From Otis tarda (taxonomy: Eukaryota > Chordata > Aves > Otidiformes > Otididae): a stretch of 64,000 nucleotides of DNA. The DNA lies in assembly GCA_026413225.1 (NCBI GenBank), contig CM048552.1:165242053-165306052 (forward strand), given 5' to 3'. Both the position numbers and the translations under genes were made by a program. Positions 1 to 11,790 of the stretch are shown piece by piece (the stretch's first letter is position 1; each line of letters starts with the position of its first letter). The notes below the pieces were generated by a model. That model had not been told where the DNA came from and made no database searches. It worked only from the letters and a program-made list of their open reading frames with translations.

Positions 1-1418
1 TCTGAGAAACAGTAACCTCAACTTCAATCTGGTAACCATGTTGAATTCAGGTATTTTAATCACTTGCAGAAATATGTTTGAGCATGTGCTGAAAATCAAA
101 CTAAAAACTGACAGCACAGCATATTATATCATACAACCACCAAGATCACTAGCTCAAATACCCTGAAGTTCCAAATACATTGGTTTTTGGCTTGGTTTAG
201 TAGAAACACATCCTGTCAAATGGGTGCCTATCATTATTTCACCTTTCCACTACAATAATTCCTAAGTGCTCTGTTCAAGAGGAATCCTCAAAATGGAGAA
301 AGAAGAGTAAAGGCATTCCTGACCATTTGTTTAAGGGCAAAGTGAATGTGATAATCCTGCCCGTATAACAGAATGAGGAAATAAAAAAAGAAAAAAACTG
401 CATGGACCCAATTCTGTACATCCACACAGTTAGCTGCAGTGATCAGGGGTACTGGTCTGGGCTAGAAGCACTACAGACAAGTGATTCAGGACTCATGTCA
501 ATACTGAGATATAAAGTGGACATACTTCTTTTCTTTCTGGAATGAGCACATGTATGATTAATATTTTCTATGAAGCATGGGGCAGTGTAGGCATGCAGAG
601 TGGAGTTCATCTAATCACATGCAGGTATCTACAGTGTAAGCATAGACAACATCTGCATCATTCATCCAAATTTCACTTCAGAGCTAGAAATTAGCGGTTT
701 TTTTGATGTATTCAACTCATTCTATAAGTTGTACAGCACCGTTCACCTCAGTCTAATTTCAAGAACTAAACCATGTCAGATTAATGAAGCTCTGTTTATC
801 TGCATTAATTATAAAGGGTTCCGACACTGACTAGCTCAGAAGTAGACATCTAGATATGGCTGAGATTAATTCCACTCAACTTCCTGTTTTCCAGAAAGAG
901 TAGAATTCATTTTAATGATGCTTAGATGTCTATTCTGTGAAATAGGGAAGTAATATATATCTTTAATTTAGTAGATTTCAAACATGTTTGAAGTAAGTTT
1001 CCAGAATATTTATTTATTTTTACATTGTTGTTGTTGTTTTATCTCCATTAGTTTACAACATATCAAAACCAAAAAGTAAAAGTGAAGTTCAACATAAACT
1101 GCAGAAAGTAATGAAAAAATATTATTTGAAATTTTAGATATATTATCTTGCAGTATTTTGCCATATTTTGCCCTGGAGCACATCTTGTTCAATCTGACAA
1201 TCAGTAGATTTGCACAAAAATATAAAAATAGAATTCCTCTCATGTGTCTGTACACTCACTAAATATCCATATATCACTTTGTTACTGTCTCAGGGTTATA
1301 AGGAAGGTAATCAGTGGTAAAGATAAACATAGAGTCTGATTCATTCCACTTCAGCTGAATGCAGATAGGTCTAATGCCATCAGCTCCAATATTATCAACA
1401 CTAACAGATATCTGTTTG
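1..1418. other. Unique AT-rich DNA, no feature recognised
   Basis: Stops are frequent in all frames and the only open frame is an 81-codon low-complexity one (1010-1255, - strand). I see no mobile element or RNA gene. Confidence 0.6.
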
Positions 1419-1552
1419 AGAGATGTTGTGGTTTTGTTTAGTGAGGGGGGGGCTAAGGTGGTAGCTTCTGTAGGAAACTGCTAGAAGTTGATCCACTTTG
1501 TTCAGTGGACTCGGCTGGGCCTAGGGCAGACCCGCTGCTGGCCAAGGGCAAG

Positions 1553-1606
1553 CCAATTGGAAGCAGAATGTCATATGTTAACGCCTCTGCGATAACATAT
1601 TTAAGA
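1553..1606 (+). promoter_or_regulatory. Putative LTR1 promoter elements (CCAAT and TATA-like)
   Basis: CCAAT lies at 1553-1557 (AGCCAATTGG) and an ATATTTAAG TATA-like box lies about 45 bp downstream near 1598. The same pair recurs in the other three full-length copies, for example the inverted TATTTAAAT at about 22329 in LTR2. That conservation supports a U3 promoter. Its activity is inferred, not shown. Confidence 0.5.
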
Positions 1607-2390
1607 AGGGGAAAACAAAAAAAAAAAAAAGAGAAGAGAAGATGTGAAAAAACTGAGCGGGGGCAGAGGTGCAGAGAGGGAGGAGCAGGCCTCATGGGCC
1701 TTGCAGACCTCACCCTCTGGCCTCTCACCAGGCAGCCGACTGGGCCCGACTTGGCCCAGCCTGGCTGCAAGAAGTGGAGAGGAGATGAGATGGGTGATGT
1801 GAAGAGATTCTGAGAGGCGTCTGCCAGCCTGTTGTGAAGAACTTGTCTTGTGAGAGGAACAGCTGCAGATGCCAAGGTCAGTGAAGAAGGAGGGGGAGGA
1901 GTAATGTGGCTCCTGGCCAAGATTCCCCTGCAGCCTGTGGTGACGACCATGGTGGAGCAGGTTGTCCCCCTGCAGCCCATGGAGGTCCACGGAGGAGCAG
2001 AGATCCACCTGGAGCCCATGAAGGACCCCACACCAGGGGAGGTGGATGCCTGAAGGCAGCTGTGGCCCGTGGAGGGCCTACTGGGACAGCCGTTCTGGAG
2101 ACACTGCACTCCGTGGAAGAGATGACCCATGCCGAAGCAGTTTCACGAAGGATTGTAGCCCATGGGTGGGACCCCACAACGGAGCAGGGGAGGAATGTGA
2201 GGAGTTCTTCCCCCGACCATGAAGTAGTGGCGTAAAACAAAGTGTGATGAACTTACCACAACCCCCATTCCCTCTTCCCCCCTGTGCTGCTTGGGAGGGG
2301 AAGGTAGTAGAGATAATGTTAAGCTTGGGAAGAGGGAGGGGTGGAAGGAGGTTATCTTGTTCTCTGTCTCATTATCCTGCTGTTTGTAGT

Positions 2391-2396
2391 AATAAA
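2391..2396 (+). terminator. LTR1 polyadenylation signal AATAAA
   Basis: AATAAA lies about 180 bp before the 3' end of LTR1 and is followed by the conserved GT-rich tail of the LTR. The equivalent inverted TTTATT occurs at 21588-21593, 58594-58599 and 61146-61151 in the other copies, so the position is conserved across the family. Confidence 0.6.
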
Positions 2397-4431
2397 TGAA
2401 TAGTTTTCCCCAAGTCGAGTCTGTTTTGCCCGTGATGGTAACTTTAAGGATTTCTCCCTGTCCTTATCTCAAACCTCGAGACGTTTTTCTTATATTATCT
2501 CTCTCTATTCTCTCAGAGGGTGGGGGGAGTGAGAGAGAGACTGCATAGTCTGGTCCCGATTGGGGCTGAACTATGACAAGAGAAGAATCAGACCTCTCAT
2601 TTGAAGTATTTCATAGACCAAATTCACAGCCGCTGTAGCCAGGTAAACCTCATTTCTATTATGATATTGAGCCCAAATACCTTTTTGACACAATCTATCA
2701 CAAACTCATATTCACAGTACCAGTCCTAAAAGTGATCCATAAGCAAAGACAATACTTTCTAAGCACTATACAAGGACTTAAAATATATAGATTGTATTTC
2801 TGAGCTTCTAGCTGATATACATTCTTTCTGTAATCTTAGGGAAGCTCTCCAGTTACTGGTTTACACTTCCCAACGAAATAAGGGATACTGTCTCCCCATT
2901 CTCTCAATTTTTCTCCATGTATTTCTTTTAAATAGTTTTATACCATTGTAATTATTCAGCTGGATTTTTTATCTATGCTCTTAATGTAAGAACAGTATAT
3001 TATAAATTAAACATCCTTTAGTTGTAGCATCATTAAAATGGTCATTTAATGTATTTAAATTTGTACTAATTGAAGAAGTTACATTGATTTAACTAGATCA
3101 GTACAATTAGAATAATAAAAATATTAACTTTCATGCATATAAAAAACTTTGCATCACAAACTCTTTAGACAATAGATTACATAATGTATTATATGTTTAG
3201 GACAACAGTGATTTCAAGTGACGGTGAAGTTTCTTTTTATGGCTCAAGTGGGTGAGATTTTGATCTTACACGATGTTTGCTTTAGGGTGGCCTGTAGGAC
3301 AAGCTGGATTTGGAAAGAATATTAATATAGAAAGAATGTGCAAAATTTTAATCTCCTATAGCAGAGAAAAAAAAAACCCAAAGGTAGACAAGTTATTTTT
3401 TTTTCCTTCAGAAAGCTAACTTCCTTTTCACATAAAGCAAAATCCTTTTCTTCATTGTTTTCTCACTTATGTTCCAAGTGCCATTACTACACTAAACTGA
3501 CACACAATAACTGACTTTCTTTATATCTTTAACTGGAGTCCATATGCTTCATAAAGTAATTTACTTCGATGCAGTCTCACTGTGGCTTACATTAAGACGT
3601 ATCATCTCACAGTTATTGCTGGCTTAGTCTATTTATTTAAAAGACAGGTAAGTCTTTATGACGATCTGACTCTCCTGTAATTATATGCACTTAGTTTATT
3701 AAATCCATCCCTCAGTTGCCTGTAGTGTGGTTTTTTTTTTTTTGGTTTTTCTTTTTCAGGTGTGTCAGATTTACAGCGTGGCATTTTTTTCTGGCCTTTG
3801 TATTCCAACTGCCCTTCTGCACCTATGAGTGTATTCCTTCTTTATAGAGAGAGAGACTTTGTGAGACTGCATGCTTTGAATTGGCAGTAATCGCACAAGG
3901 TGTGTATTCTGTTCCAGTGTTTACTGAATGATAGGATTTCCTTTGTCATCTTCCTTTGGTCACTAGCAGTTACCTGTGTCCTGATGACAAGCAGTAACTT
4001 GTTAAACCATGGTAATGTGATTGCATGTCTTTGCCCTCAGGTTTTATACATCATTGCTTCCAGGATCTGCTGCCATCACAGTATCTTTTTTTCCCAGTCT
4101 TTCTGCAGTTTCTCACACAGCTTACTGATTAATGTTCTAACCTCTGTGTTTGTTCCTAGAGAAATCCCTAGAGTCACCCAGCTGAGTTTCTGCTCAAACT
4201 GTCTTAATATGTGCTTAATTTGGCAATCTCCTCTTACCTACTTAGGTAAGAAAGACTAATGGTATCTTAAAATCATTTTAACTGTAGAAAGGTGGCTAGA
4301 ATAACTCCTGATATTAAAGAGAAACAAACAAACACACTTGCCCCCCTGCAACAGCAATAACTACAAATTAACACCAAGGGTGTTGGTTTTTTTTCCTGTT
4401 GTTTTTGTTTTCTTTTGTTTCGTTTTGTTCC

Positions 4432-4455
4432 TTTTTTTTTTTTTTTTTTTTTTTT
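4432..4455. repeat. Poly(T) tract, 24 T
   Basis: An uninterrupted run of 24 T within a wider T-rich stretch (about 4385-4455). It is not attached to a retrocopy that I recognise. Confidence 0.9.
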
Positions 4456-4874
4456 CTCTTAGCTTGGTATGATTCTTCCAGGACAGCTTTGCTACTGTAG
4501 CTTGAGTTGCAGACAAGCTCTGCATTGTCTTCCACCTTTAAACTGAAAGGAACCTTTTTTTTTCCTTTTCTTTCTTTCCTTAACAAAATTGCATTCCAAA
4601 GTTCAGATAACTTACTGTATTTTAAAATATTTTACTGATACACAACAATAAGAAGCAAATGTAATTAATTTTTGCAAAATTAGCTTGATTTGTAAAGGTT
4701 ATTTGGAAAAATCTTTCCTCAAGCATATTAGGGATGGAGGAAAGTTCACAAATGACATCATGAGACAGATGGGAAGAGAAGAACACACCAGATTGCTATT
4801 GTTTTATTCTATGTTAGCTGTTAGTTCATTTGAGGAAATTATGAAGAATTTATACCCAAGTGCTTCTAAGAGGG

Positions 4875-4936
4875 CAGTTTGGGGAATTTGCTACAGTTTT
4901 GGGGAATTAACTACAGTTTGGGGCATTTGCCACCTA
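4875..4936 (+). repeat. Three-copy ~20-bp tandem repeat
   Basis: Three imperfect units of the CAGTTTGGGGAATTTGCTA type lie at 4875-4893, 4894-4913 and 4914-4936. Each starts CAGTTT(T)GGGG. The last unit is longer because of CCAC inserted near its end. It is not part of a recognised mobile element. Confidence 0.8.
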
Positions 4937-5982
4937 CAGTGTATGCCTAACCCAGTGGTGAGCATGTATTTTGTATCTCTCTTTTGTGACTAATCACAGA
5001 GGACAGAAGTGTTTTCTAGCCCTCAGCTATAGACCTAGTCCTTTCACTGAGGCTGTAGAGGATCATGACTGAAGCATTGGAAGTCCCTAGATCACAGCTA
5101 GGACAACAGCGGTTGCTGGTGTGCAATAAACCTTTCAGAACTTTTGCCATGTTGGCTCACTGCCAGAAAGGTATAACCTTTTCAAAAATTGCAAAAGCCA
5201 CAGTTCGCAAAAGGAAGACAATTAAATGTGAAAGGCAATTGAAATCAGGCTCCTAATCTAGGTCAGGTATTCAACAAGACATTAGGCATCATTCATGTGG
5301 AATTTGGATAGTTGCCTTGAAGAAAGCAAATCAGAGAATACTTGCTGTCACACTCCAATTTCTGGCTTGCAGCTTCCATAGGAAGGCTGTTACAAGAAGA
5401 TACAGGAGAGGAGGAAGCTGATATTCAGTTGCGTCTTGCTCTCAGAAAGAAAGCAGAGCTGTGAATCACCAGGAAGCTGCTTCAGCTTCCAAATTTCAGA
5501 TTCGCATTTCATACAGGAGTGCTTAACATGCCAGCACTCAGCATGTTTGCTGCTTTGAATACTAATTTAGGTTCATGTATTTGCTGTATAGGTATATCTA
5601 AACACTTAAACCAGCACTGCAAATGCAGTTTTGAGTATCTATGTTTTAGATGCTGCAGTGCTAAGCATCACAATGCTGTCTGTTGATCTTATCTAAACAG
5701 ACATCTAAGATGTACTCCATATAAAGGGGTCTTTAAATCCTCTTATTATACCTCATAAAAACCAAGAGGAGGCCTGTGATATTTTTTTTGCATTGCTTGT
5801 TTTACAGTAGCAACATGTCTGAAAATAGTACAATTACCATATCTTCTTTTTATCTTCTCACCTATGAACTGATGCTTAAAGAATTCTTCTAGGAAACACA
5901 AAATGTGTGTTGGCAGCCCGAGGAGATTTTTAATGAGAGTCACTTAGTTGCTGTAGGGAATATTCAACTACTAGGCTTGTTG

Positions 5983-6020
5983 TTTTCATATAGATATATA
6001 GGTATATATCTATATGAAAA
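5983..6020. repeat. Near-perfect 38-bp AT-rich palindrome
   Basis: Two perfect 18-bp arms (5983-6000 and 6003-6020) are separated by GG. The left arm is TTTTCATATAGATATATA and the right arm is its exact reverse complement. It can form a hairpin or cruciform. No gene context explains it. Confidence 0.9.
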
Positions 6021-6422
6021 AATAAACCCCTGCTATTGTTATTCCCAGATGAAAAACACACATAATTACATATTTATCCCTTTCAGAGTATTTGGAATGG
6101 ACTATGACATTTTAAATGAGAGCTGATTGTTACTGTTGTTATACTACATTATTACAGCTGTTTTTTATTAAGACCTTTAAATTTATATATTTTTGTTTAT
6201 TTATATTATTTACATCTAAAGATTTTTTTTTGTAGTTCCCAAGTACATAACTACAAAGAATAAAGTAGCATTATTATAAATTATTTTATGATGTTTAGCG
6301 TTGTCTTTGCTAATTAAAACAAACTTTTTTTTTTTACACTCGCATGAGTTACTTCAGAACACCTTGCCATTCCTGCCTATCACTTAGGAAAAATAGCAAC
6401 CATCACCAAATATGGTAATTTA

Positions 6423-6560
6423 CAAGGCCAGGTTGGATGGGGCTCAGAGCAAGCTGATCTAGTTGAAGATGTCCCTGCTCCTTGCAGGGAGGTTGGACTA
6501 GGACCTTTGAAGGTCCCTTTCAACCCAAACCATTCTATGATTCTATGATTCTATGATTCT
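6423..6560 (+). mobile_element. CR1 LINE fragment, 3' end
   Basis: The segment reads as the last ~140 bp of an avian CR1 element: CAAGGCCAGGTTGGATGG, then GATGTCCCTGCTCCTTGCAG, then GAAGGTCCC, ending in three ATTCTATG-type units. CR1 ends in such octamer-like repeats rather than poly(A). The copy is severely 5' truncated and has no coding capacity. Confidence 0.92.
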
Positions 6561-8647
6561 AAATTTGACAAGCTCAGTCGTACATTTGAACTTTGTGTTC
6601 CCAGCTGAGGCCGATTCCTATGTTTAACTTAACATTGAAATAAAAAGCTATTTATTTCATTTTACTTGACACCTCATTTTGTGTAAGATAAAAATCAAAA
6701 CTCCACAATTCCTGTATGTTTTCAGTGAACCATATAGATGATATGGAACTGAAAACACTGAGGAGTGCTAGGGGTATCTCCAGATGCTAGTAGCTGAAAT
6801 CCCAAAGTCTCCTGTGTTCTGCCTGTGGAATAATTTGGGTTCACAGCCACAATTGTGCTTCCCTAAATTAAAAATATTATTTATTATGTTAGAAGAGCAA
6901 GTCAGGAGAAGATTCTCAACTTTTTTTTTTTCTTGCTACAAAAGCTTCACAAATTGTCTGAAAGCTCACTCTGGAGCTCACAGGAACACTTTCAAGCACT
7001 TTTTAAAAAAAAAATGGACCAAAATATTATATTAGATTGAGCTGTTTCTCCTTGATTGTTTGGTTTTACAATGTTTTTTGATATAATATGTAATTCAGCA
7101 GTTGTGTTATACACTGATGTTACTGCAGAATCTTGCTACATATACTACTGCTGTAAACAAGTGCATGCAGAGCAATTGAGCAAGAAACATCTATTAAGTG
7201 AAATGCAAGCAATATGTTATTGGTAGCTAATTGCTGCTTATCTACTTAGCAATAACATGTCTACTCTGCTAAATAAAATAATTTCATGCAACAAGATAAT
7301 GCCTGATTATCCACACTGTTTAACTGTCAGGCCACTCTCTGGACCTCTTATGGACAGCCTTTAATTGATAATCTTCTAGAAAGCCTAGGGGTAGTTAAGT
7401 CCAGGGATGACTCCCATAAACAATAGACACAAAAATGTTCAAGGATTAGATCCCTTCACTCCACATGTCTCTTCAACTTTAACACTAAGAGCTTTGTACG
7501 CTGTGCTACCACTACATGTCCTCATGCCACCAAACAAAATATGAAACACGCCAAGTCACTTTCACACCAGGAAGGAAACAGTCATCTGAGTTTTTCCAGT
7601 TTTTAAAGAATCTTGACCTGGGAAAAAAAAAAGGGGGGGGGGGAAGTCCTGGGAAAATAATTCTTTCTTAACATCATATAGCTCCTATACTGAGTCCAGA
7701 GCGTTTCCAGAACCAAATGCTATGCAGTGGGGATGCAGCAATCTGCTCTACAGGGAGCTGGCTCTAACAGTGGTGGAATGCCTTTCTATTTATCAATACA
7801 CATTGCCTCAGTGATATGGCTGTCATGACCTTTCCTTTCATCTAGTTAACAGTGAAAATTCCAGATAATTATTCTCACCCATGATGTGATCATAGATTTT
7901 TTTGTGCTTTCAGAAGAAAGGAAAGACCAGAAAAACAACTAAAGCAGATGTCTATTTTTTTTCTATAATCATGCCAAACACACTCCAGGATGATATAGTA
8001 CCTTTTGTACTATCTGAACTATAATTCTTTTTTTCCCCAGATTATTACTTTACTTATTTAGCCTTTCTTCTTAGCTATGTACAAAGACAGTGTTACATTG
8101 TTAAAAATAAAATGTAAGAGAAGCTTTTGTTTAAATGGGTTTCTGTTTGTTTTTCTTTAAAAGGATTTATCATTTGTTACCCTTTTAAATGTTACTGTCT
8201 GCGGCTTTTGTAAAAAACTTTTCTCATTGCAAGCATATTTGATTCTTTTCACTCTGATAGGTTGACTTATCTTTCTGTGGTAAAGAAGGTAGCTACATTA
8301 CTAAATTCAGTCTTTATCCTTTCAGCAGCTGTAGCTTAGTTAGAGATGCATGCACTTGACTATAGAACAATTGTTTGTCAATTCAGCTGTTGCAGTGCTT
8401 GAACTAAAGACTACTTGAAGACTTACAAAGTGGAAAAGGAAAAGGACTTGCTATATATCGCTTAAAGTTGCTAAGTGCAAGACTTAAATTAAAATAATAA
8501 GAAATGAGAAAGAAATTGAAAAAGCTATGGTTTTAGATAGTCAGATTTTTCTCCACCATTGGTTCCTTCTGCTTAAAACTCTGTACTTAGGTCTCCAGTC
8601 TTTCAAAATATGCTAAGGGGAAAAAAAACCAAAACAATTTGACATCT

Positions 8648-8782
8648 GGGAGAAACAAGACAGAGAAAGAGAGAAGAAGAGAGGAGAGAGAAGGGGAAAG
8701 AAGAAGAAAGAGGGAGGAAGGGAGAGAGGGAGAGAAGGAAGGCAGGAAGGGAAGAAGGAAGGAAGGAAGGAGGGAAGACATG
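8648..8782. repeat. Purine-rich (GA/GGAA) simple repeat
   Basis: About 135 bp of nearly pure A and G on the + strand, shifting from AGAGA-type units to GGAAGG and GGAA units. The open frames on both strands across it (R/E/G-rich on + and S/L/P-rich on -) are by-products of the repeat. Confidence 0.9.
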
Positions 8783-10287
8783 CATGTAGGCATCTGTTCA
8801 GTTTTTGAAAAAATACAGATAAGTTCTAAGACAATCATTCCCTTGAAAGGTGAATCTTATACCTCCTGTAATAAAGTCAATTTACACTTTTAAGTAAAGA
8901 TGTGGAAGCTGGAAAGTAGAGTGCATTTGATGCAGGAATGTCTGATATAGAATGATACAGGGCTAGCTTACAAACTATGGAAAAATGAACAAAGCATATG
9001 AATATACCTTCTGTGATGTAAATGGCACTATGCAAATAATGAAATGCAAAGGTAATATTATCACCAAGAGATAATAAAAAATCTGGGGGAAAAAAGCCCT
9101 AATTTTTATCACCATTCAAATAACTACAATGAGTTTCATCTATAATTATTTTTATATTCTGATAGCAATTAATAACCCTGTAAAATATTCTGGTCATTCA
9201 GTACTAAACTCTTCTGGTGTAACTAAGAAGGTGTAATTTAATATACAGTCAGACAGTTACCTTTGTAATGAATTCTGTACAGCATTGGTTAATTCTCCTT
9301 TTCCTTGACAAGTAGAACTGGTAGGGTGGAATAAAACCGCCAGCCCAAGATACAGTTGGCATACTCAAAATTCCTGTGTTCTCACTCAGCTCATAGAAAT
9401 GAGTGAACTCATGTCAGTGTAGAGAGTAAACAGAGAGAGAGAACTGAACATGTTCTGGAAGTTTGAAAATAAAGAACACTTATCTCCTGTGCACTGATTA
9501 TCAGTGCTGACACAGAACAGTAACCCTACAGCAGCTTTGAGCTCTCAGTGCATGATGCGTGGGAAAAATTGAAGTATGAACACACCAGAATATAAAACTA
9601 GGAAAACTTAGACAGTTCTCTGCTGTGCCAAGCAGATCACAGAAGCAAGAGCAAATCCAGGTTTTTGTGTGCAATTCAATACAGGCTACCACGTTAGGGG
9701 GAAAGAAAAAAAAAAAAAGAAAAACAGTATAGCTAGATACAAAAGATTCACTCTTTATTCTTAAAAGCTTGTTTATGTTTTCCTCTTCTTTAACTCACAC
9801 CATATTCTACCTCTTTTAAGTAATGTCAGTGGCAACATTCAATCCATCTAATCACATAACAGATGGTTATATGGCAATTATACAGCAGTGAATATGTATC
9901 ACTTCCTTTAAAATTCTGGAAATATTCCTTAACTTGCTTTGTGCTTCTGACAAGATTCCAAGTGACTTAGATTTAGGTATCCGACCTTATGCTTTGGATC
10001 TCTGGGAATATATGCTCTTGCTGAAGCCCCTAATCTTAACAGAACACATTGGATGAACGTAACATGAAGGTAGGGCTGCTGTCCTGAAAGGCAACGTCTT
10101 CTGTTCATGCTGAAGACACATTCCAATTCATCTTAGAAACTCAGTTAATAAACTTTTGCATTAACTCATTCTGTCAAGCTGCCCGACTCAACCTTAGAAA
10201 TGACTTTTAATATTACTTCCAGGCTTTTATTGCCTTCTTAATTCTCCTTTCTCTGACTATCCCCAGTTTTTCACTGCTTTTTTATTG

Positions 10288-10324
10288 TCTTTTTTAGATT
10301 CTATTGTCTAGAATCTAAAAAAGC
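10288..10324. repeat. 15-bp perfect inverted repeat, 5-nt loop
   Basis: The arm CTTTTTTAGATTCTA (10289-10303) and its exact reverse complement (10309-10323) enclose TTGTC. The structure would be a stable small hairpin on either strand. An upstream CTGCTTTTTT (about 10273-10282) can pair with the same right arm as an alternative. Confidence 0.85.
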
Positions 10325-11399
10325 AGGGTTATCCACATGCGAAGTCCTTTCTCTCTGGATTGACCCTTCAAGTCTGATTACAACCAGAAGTATGCTTCTC
10401 AGTCCTGTTATACTGTCATGTAAATCCATTGCAGATCACTGCAGAAGCTGAGGGCTTGCTGTTCTCACCAAAGCCCTTGACACAAAGGTCTGCTGGGCTG
10501 CAATATACTTTCTAGTATCTTTCAGCATCCTTGGTATCAGAGAAGGCGTTTAAAGATAAAAATCTATTTCACATAGCAGGAGACAGAAGCAAAGATGCCT
10601 TTTATGTAAATTAAGTTTAAAAGTCTTCAGACTTATTTACATGAAGTGATTAAGAAAGCTGATGGAGTGTAATATGCATGGAGACATTTCTCCTGCCTCT
10701 TGACAATTGAATTTTGATTGGCTAGGCTTACTGTAGTACTGTGCATGTCAACTAGGAATAAAATGATTGTTAACACTAGAGAATAATCTGCTAATAAGAC
10801 AGACTTAATGTGGAATAGTCTGTATGGTATGGATGCAAATTTAGAATGTTTTAAAATGGAAAATGGGCTTAATGGCTTTGCGATATGTCTGTATAGACGT
10901 GCTCGTCCATATATCGGTGGAACTGATATCAGCAAAGGGGTATATTCAGTAGTTGAATAATTTTACCATTTTCTGTGACTGTTCAGTCACATAGTACTGT
11001 TGACATTTTATGACACTGCATTCATATAATTTTATTCTGTAACTTGACCTTGGGAATGTTTATATTTTGAAGAATGTGTTTGAAAGCTACACAATATGTG
11101 GAAACCAAATAAATCTAAGGATTTAAAGTAGCTCCTTTTGGCTATGGCATCCAGAAGCATTTGAAACAACTGTCTTGATTAAAGCTAATATAAAAGAGGA
11201 ATTCACAAATTCAGTCTGTTGTTTGACAGTTGTTTCACAAGATGTTACTTTTCACTTTAGCTTAACAAGTTTGTAAACTGCTCTGTGTCTTGGAATTGCT
11301 TAAGTACTCTAATTTTTAACTGTAGAGAAACAGTTTTCTATCTCTGGCACTCTATATTTTCACATAAGCAAAAATGACTATTTTTTTCCATGTAAATAT

Positions 11400-11690
11400 C
11401 ATAGAATCATAGAATAGTTAGGGTTGGAAGGGACCTTTAAAGGCCATCTAGTCCAACTCCTCTGCAAGGAGTAGGGAGAGTTTGAACTACATCGGGTTGC
11501 TCAGAGCCCCATCTAATATTTCCAGGGGTGGGGCATCTACCACGTCTCTGGCCAACCTGTTTCAGTATTTCACTGCCCTCATTGCAAAAAATTTCTTCCT
11601 TATATCTAGTCTGAATCTACCCTCTTTTAGTTTGAAACCATTACCCCTTGTCTTATCACAACAGGCCCTGCTAAAAAGTTTCTCCCTTTC
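11400..11690 (-). mobile_element. CR1 LINE fragment, 3' end, inverted
   Basis: Read on the + strand it starts with the inverted CR1 tail (ATAGAATCATAGAAT) and continues GGTTGGAAGGGACC, GGCATCTACC and TTTCTTCCTTATATCTA, then CACAACAGGCCCTGCTAAA. These blocks are in the usual CR1 order for an inverted copy. Homology stops at about 11690, where a long pyrimidine tract begins. The open frame across its inner edge (11482-11862, + strand) is antisense CR1 plus this tract and is not a gene. Confidence 0.92.
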
Positions 11691-11790
11691 TTTCTCTTTC
11701 TTTCCCCCTTTCTTTCTCCCTTTTTTCCTCTCTTTCTTTGTTTCTTTCTTTGTTGCTTTATTTCTTTCTTTCTTATTTTATTGTTGGCAA
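11684..11790. repeat. Pyrimidine-rich simple repeat (TTTC/CCTT)
   Basis: About 105 bp of almost pure C and T on the + strand, dominated by TTTC and CCCTTT units with a few G interruptions. It directly abuts the 5'-truncated end of an inverted CR1 copy. The homologous CR1 position (TTTCTCC...) is itself pyrimidine-rich, so expansion from CR1 sequence is plausible. Confidence 0.85.

Larger units (their letters stand above)
1424..2578 (+). mobile_element. Solo LTR 1 of an avian endogenous retrovirus (ERVL-like), full length
   Basis: This 1155-bp GC-rich block begins TGTTGTGG and ends CTATGACA, the TG...CA ends expected of a retroviral LTR. It is flanked by a perfect 5-bp direct repeat, AGAGA, at 1419-1423 and 2579-2583. 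A 5-bp duplication is typical of class III (ERVL) elements. Sense orientation is shown by a CCAAT box at 1553-1557, a TATA-like ATATTTAAG near 1598 and an AATAAA poly(A) signal at 2391-2396. The tail after AATAAA (CCCCAAGTCGAGTCTG) matches a common avian ERVL-type LTR from general knowledge. No internal gag, pol or env sequence adjoins it, so it is a solo LTR left by LTR-LTR recombination. Several open frames of 67-225 codons run through it on both strands. They overlap one another and are by-products of high GC. It belongs with LTR4 in a subfamily with an extra ~18 nt near 1837-1854. Confidence 0.9.
2584..6422. other. Unique AT-rich DNA with simple repeats
   Basis: It holds the 4.4-kb T tract, the 4.9-kb tandem repeat and the 5.98-kb palindrome. 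A hydrophobic 119-codon + strand frame (3900-4259) has no domain or splice support. A strong isolated donor, ACAG|GTAAGT, near 3648 has no good acceptor. Confidence 0.55.
6561..11399. other. Unique AT-rich DNA with simple repeats
   Basis: It holds the purine tract at 8.65 kb, an 11-G run at about 7633 and the hairpin at 10.29 kb. Open frames are up to 100 codons, with no recognisable protein. Confidence 0.55.

Noticed and set aside
1453..2240. Open frames of 109-225 codons in LTR1
   Set aside because: Three or four frames are open at once on both strands, equivalent frames are broken differently in LTR2-4, and no domain is recognised.
3900..4259. Hydrophobic 119-codon open frame as a membrane protein gene
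   Set aside because: T-rich sequence gives F/L/S/C-rich translation. There is no splice, promoter or domain support.
8587..8893. Open frames across the purine tract at 8.65 kb
   Set aside because: R/E/G-rich and S/L/P-rich translations on opposite strands are direct products of a GGAA/GAGA simple repeat.
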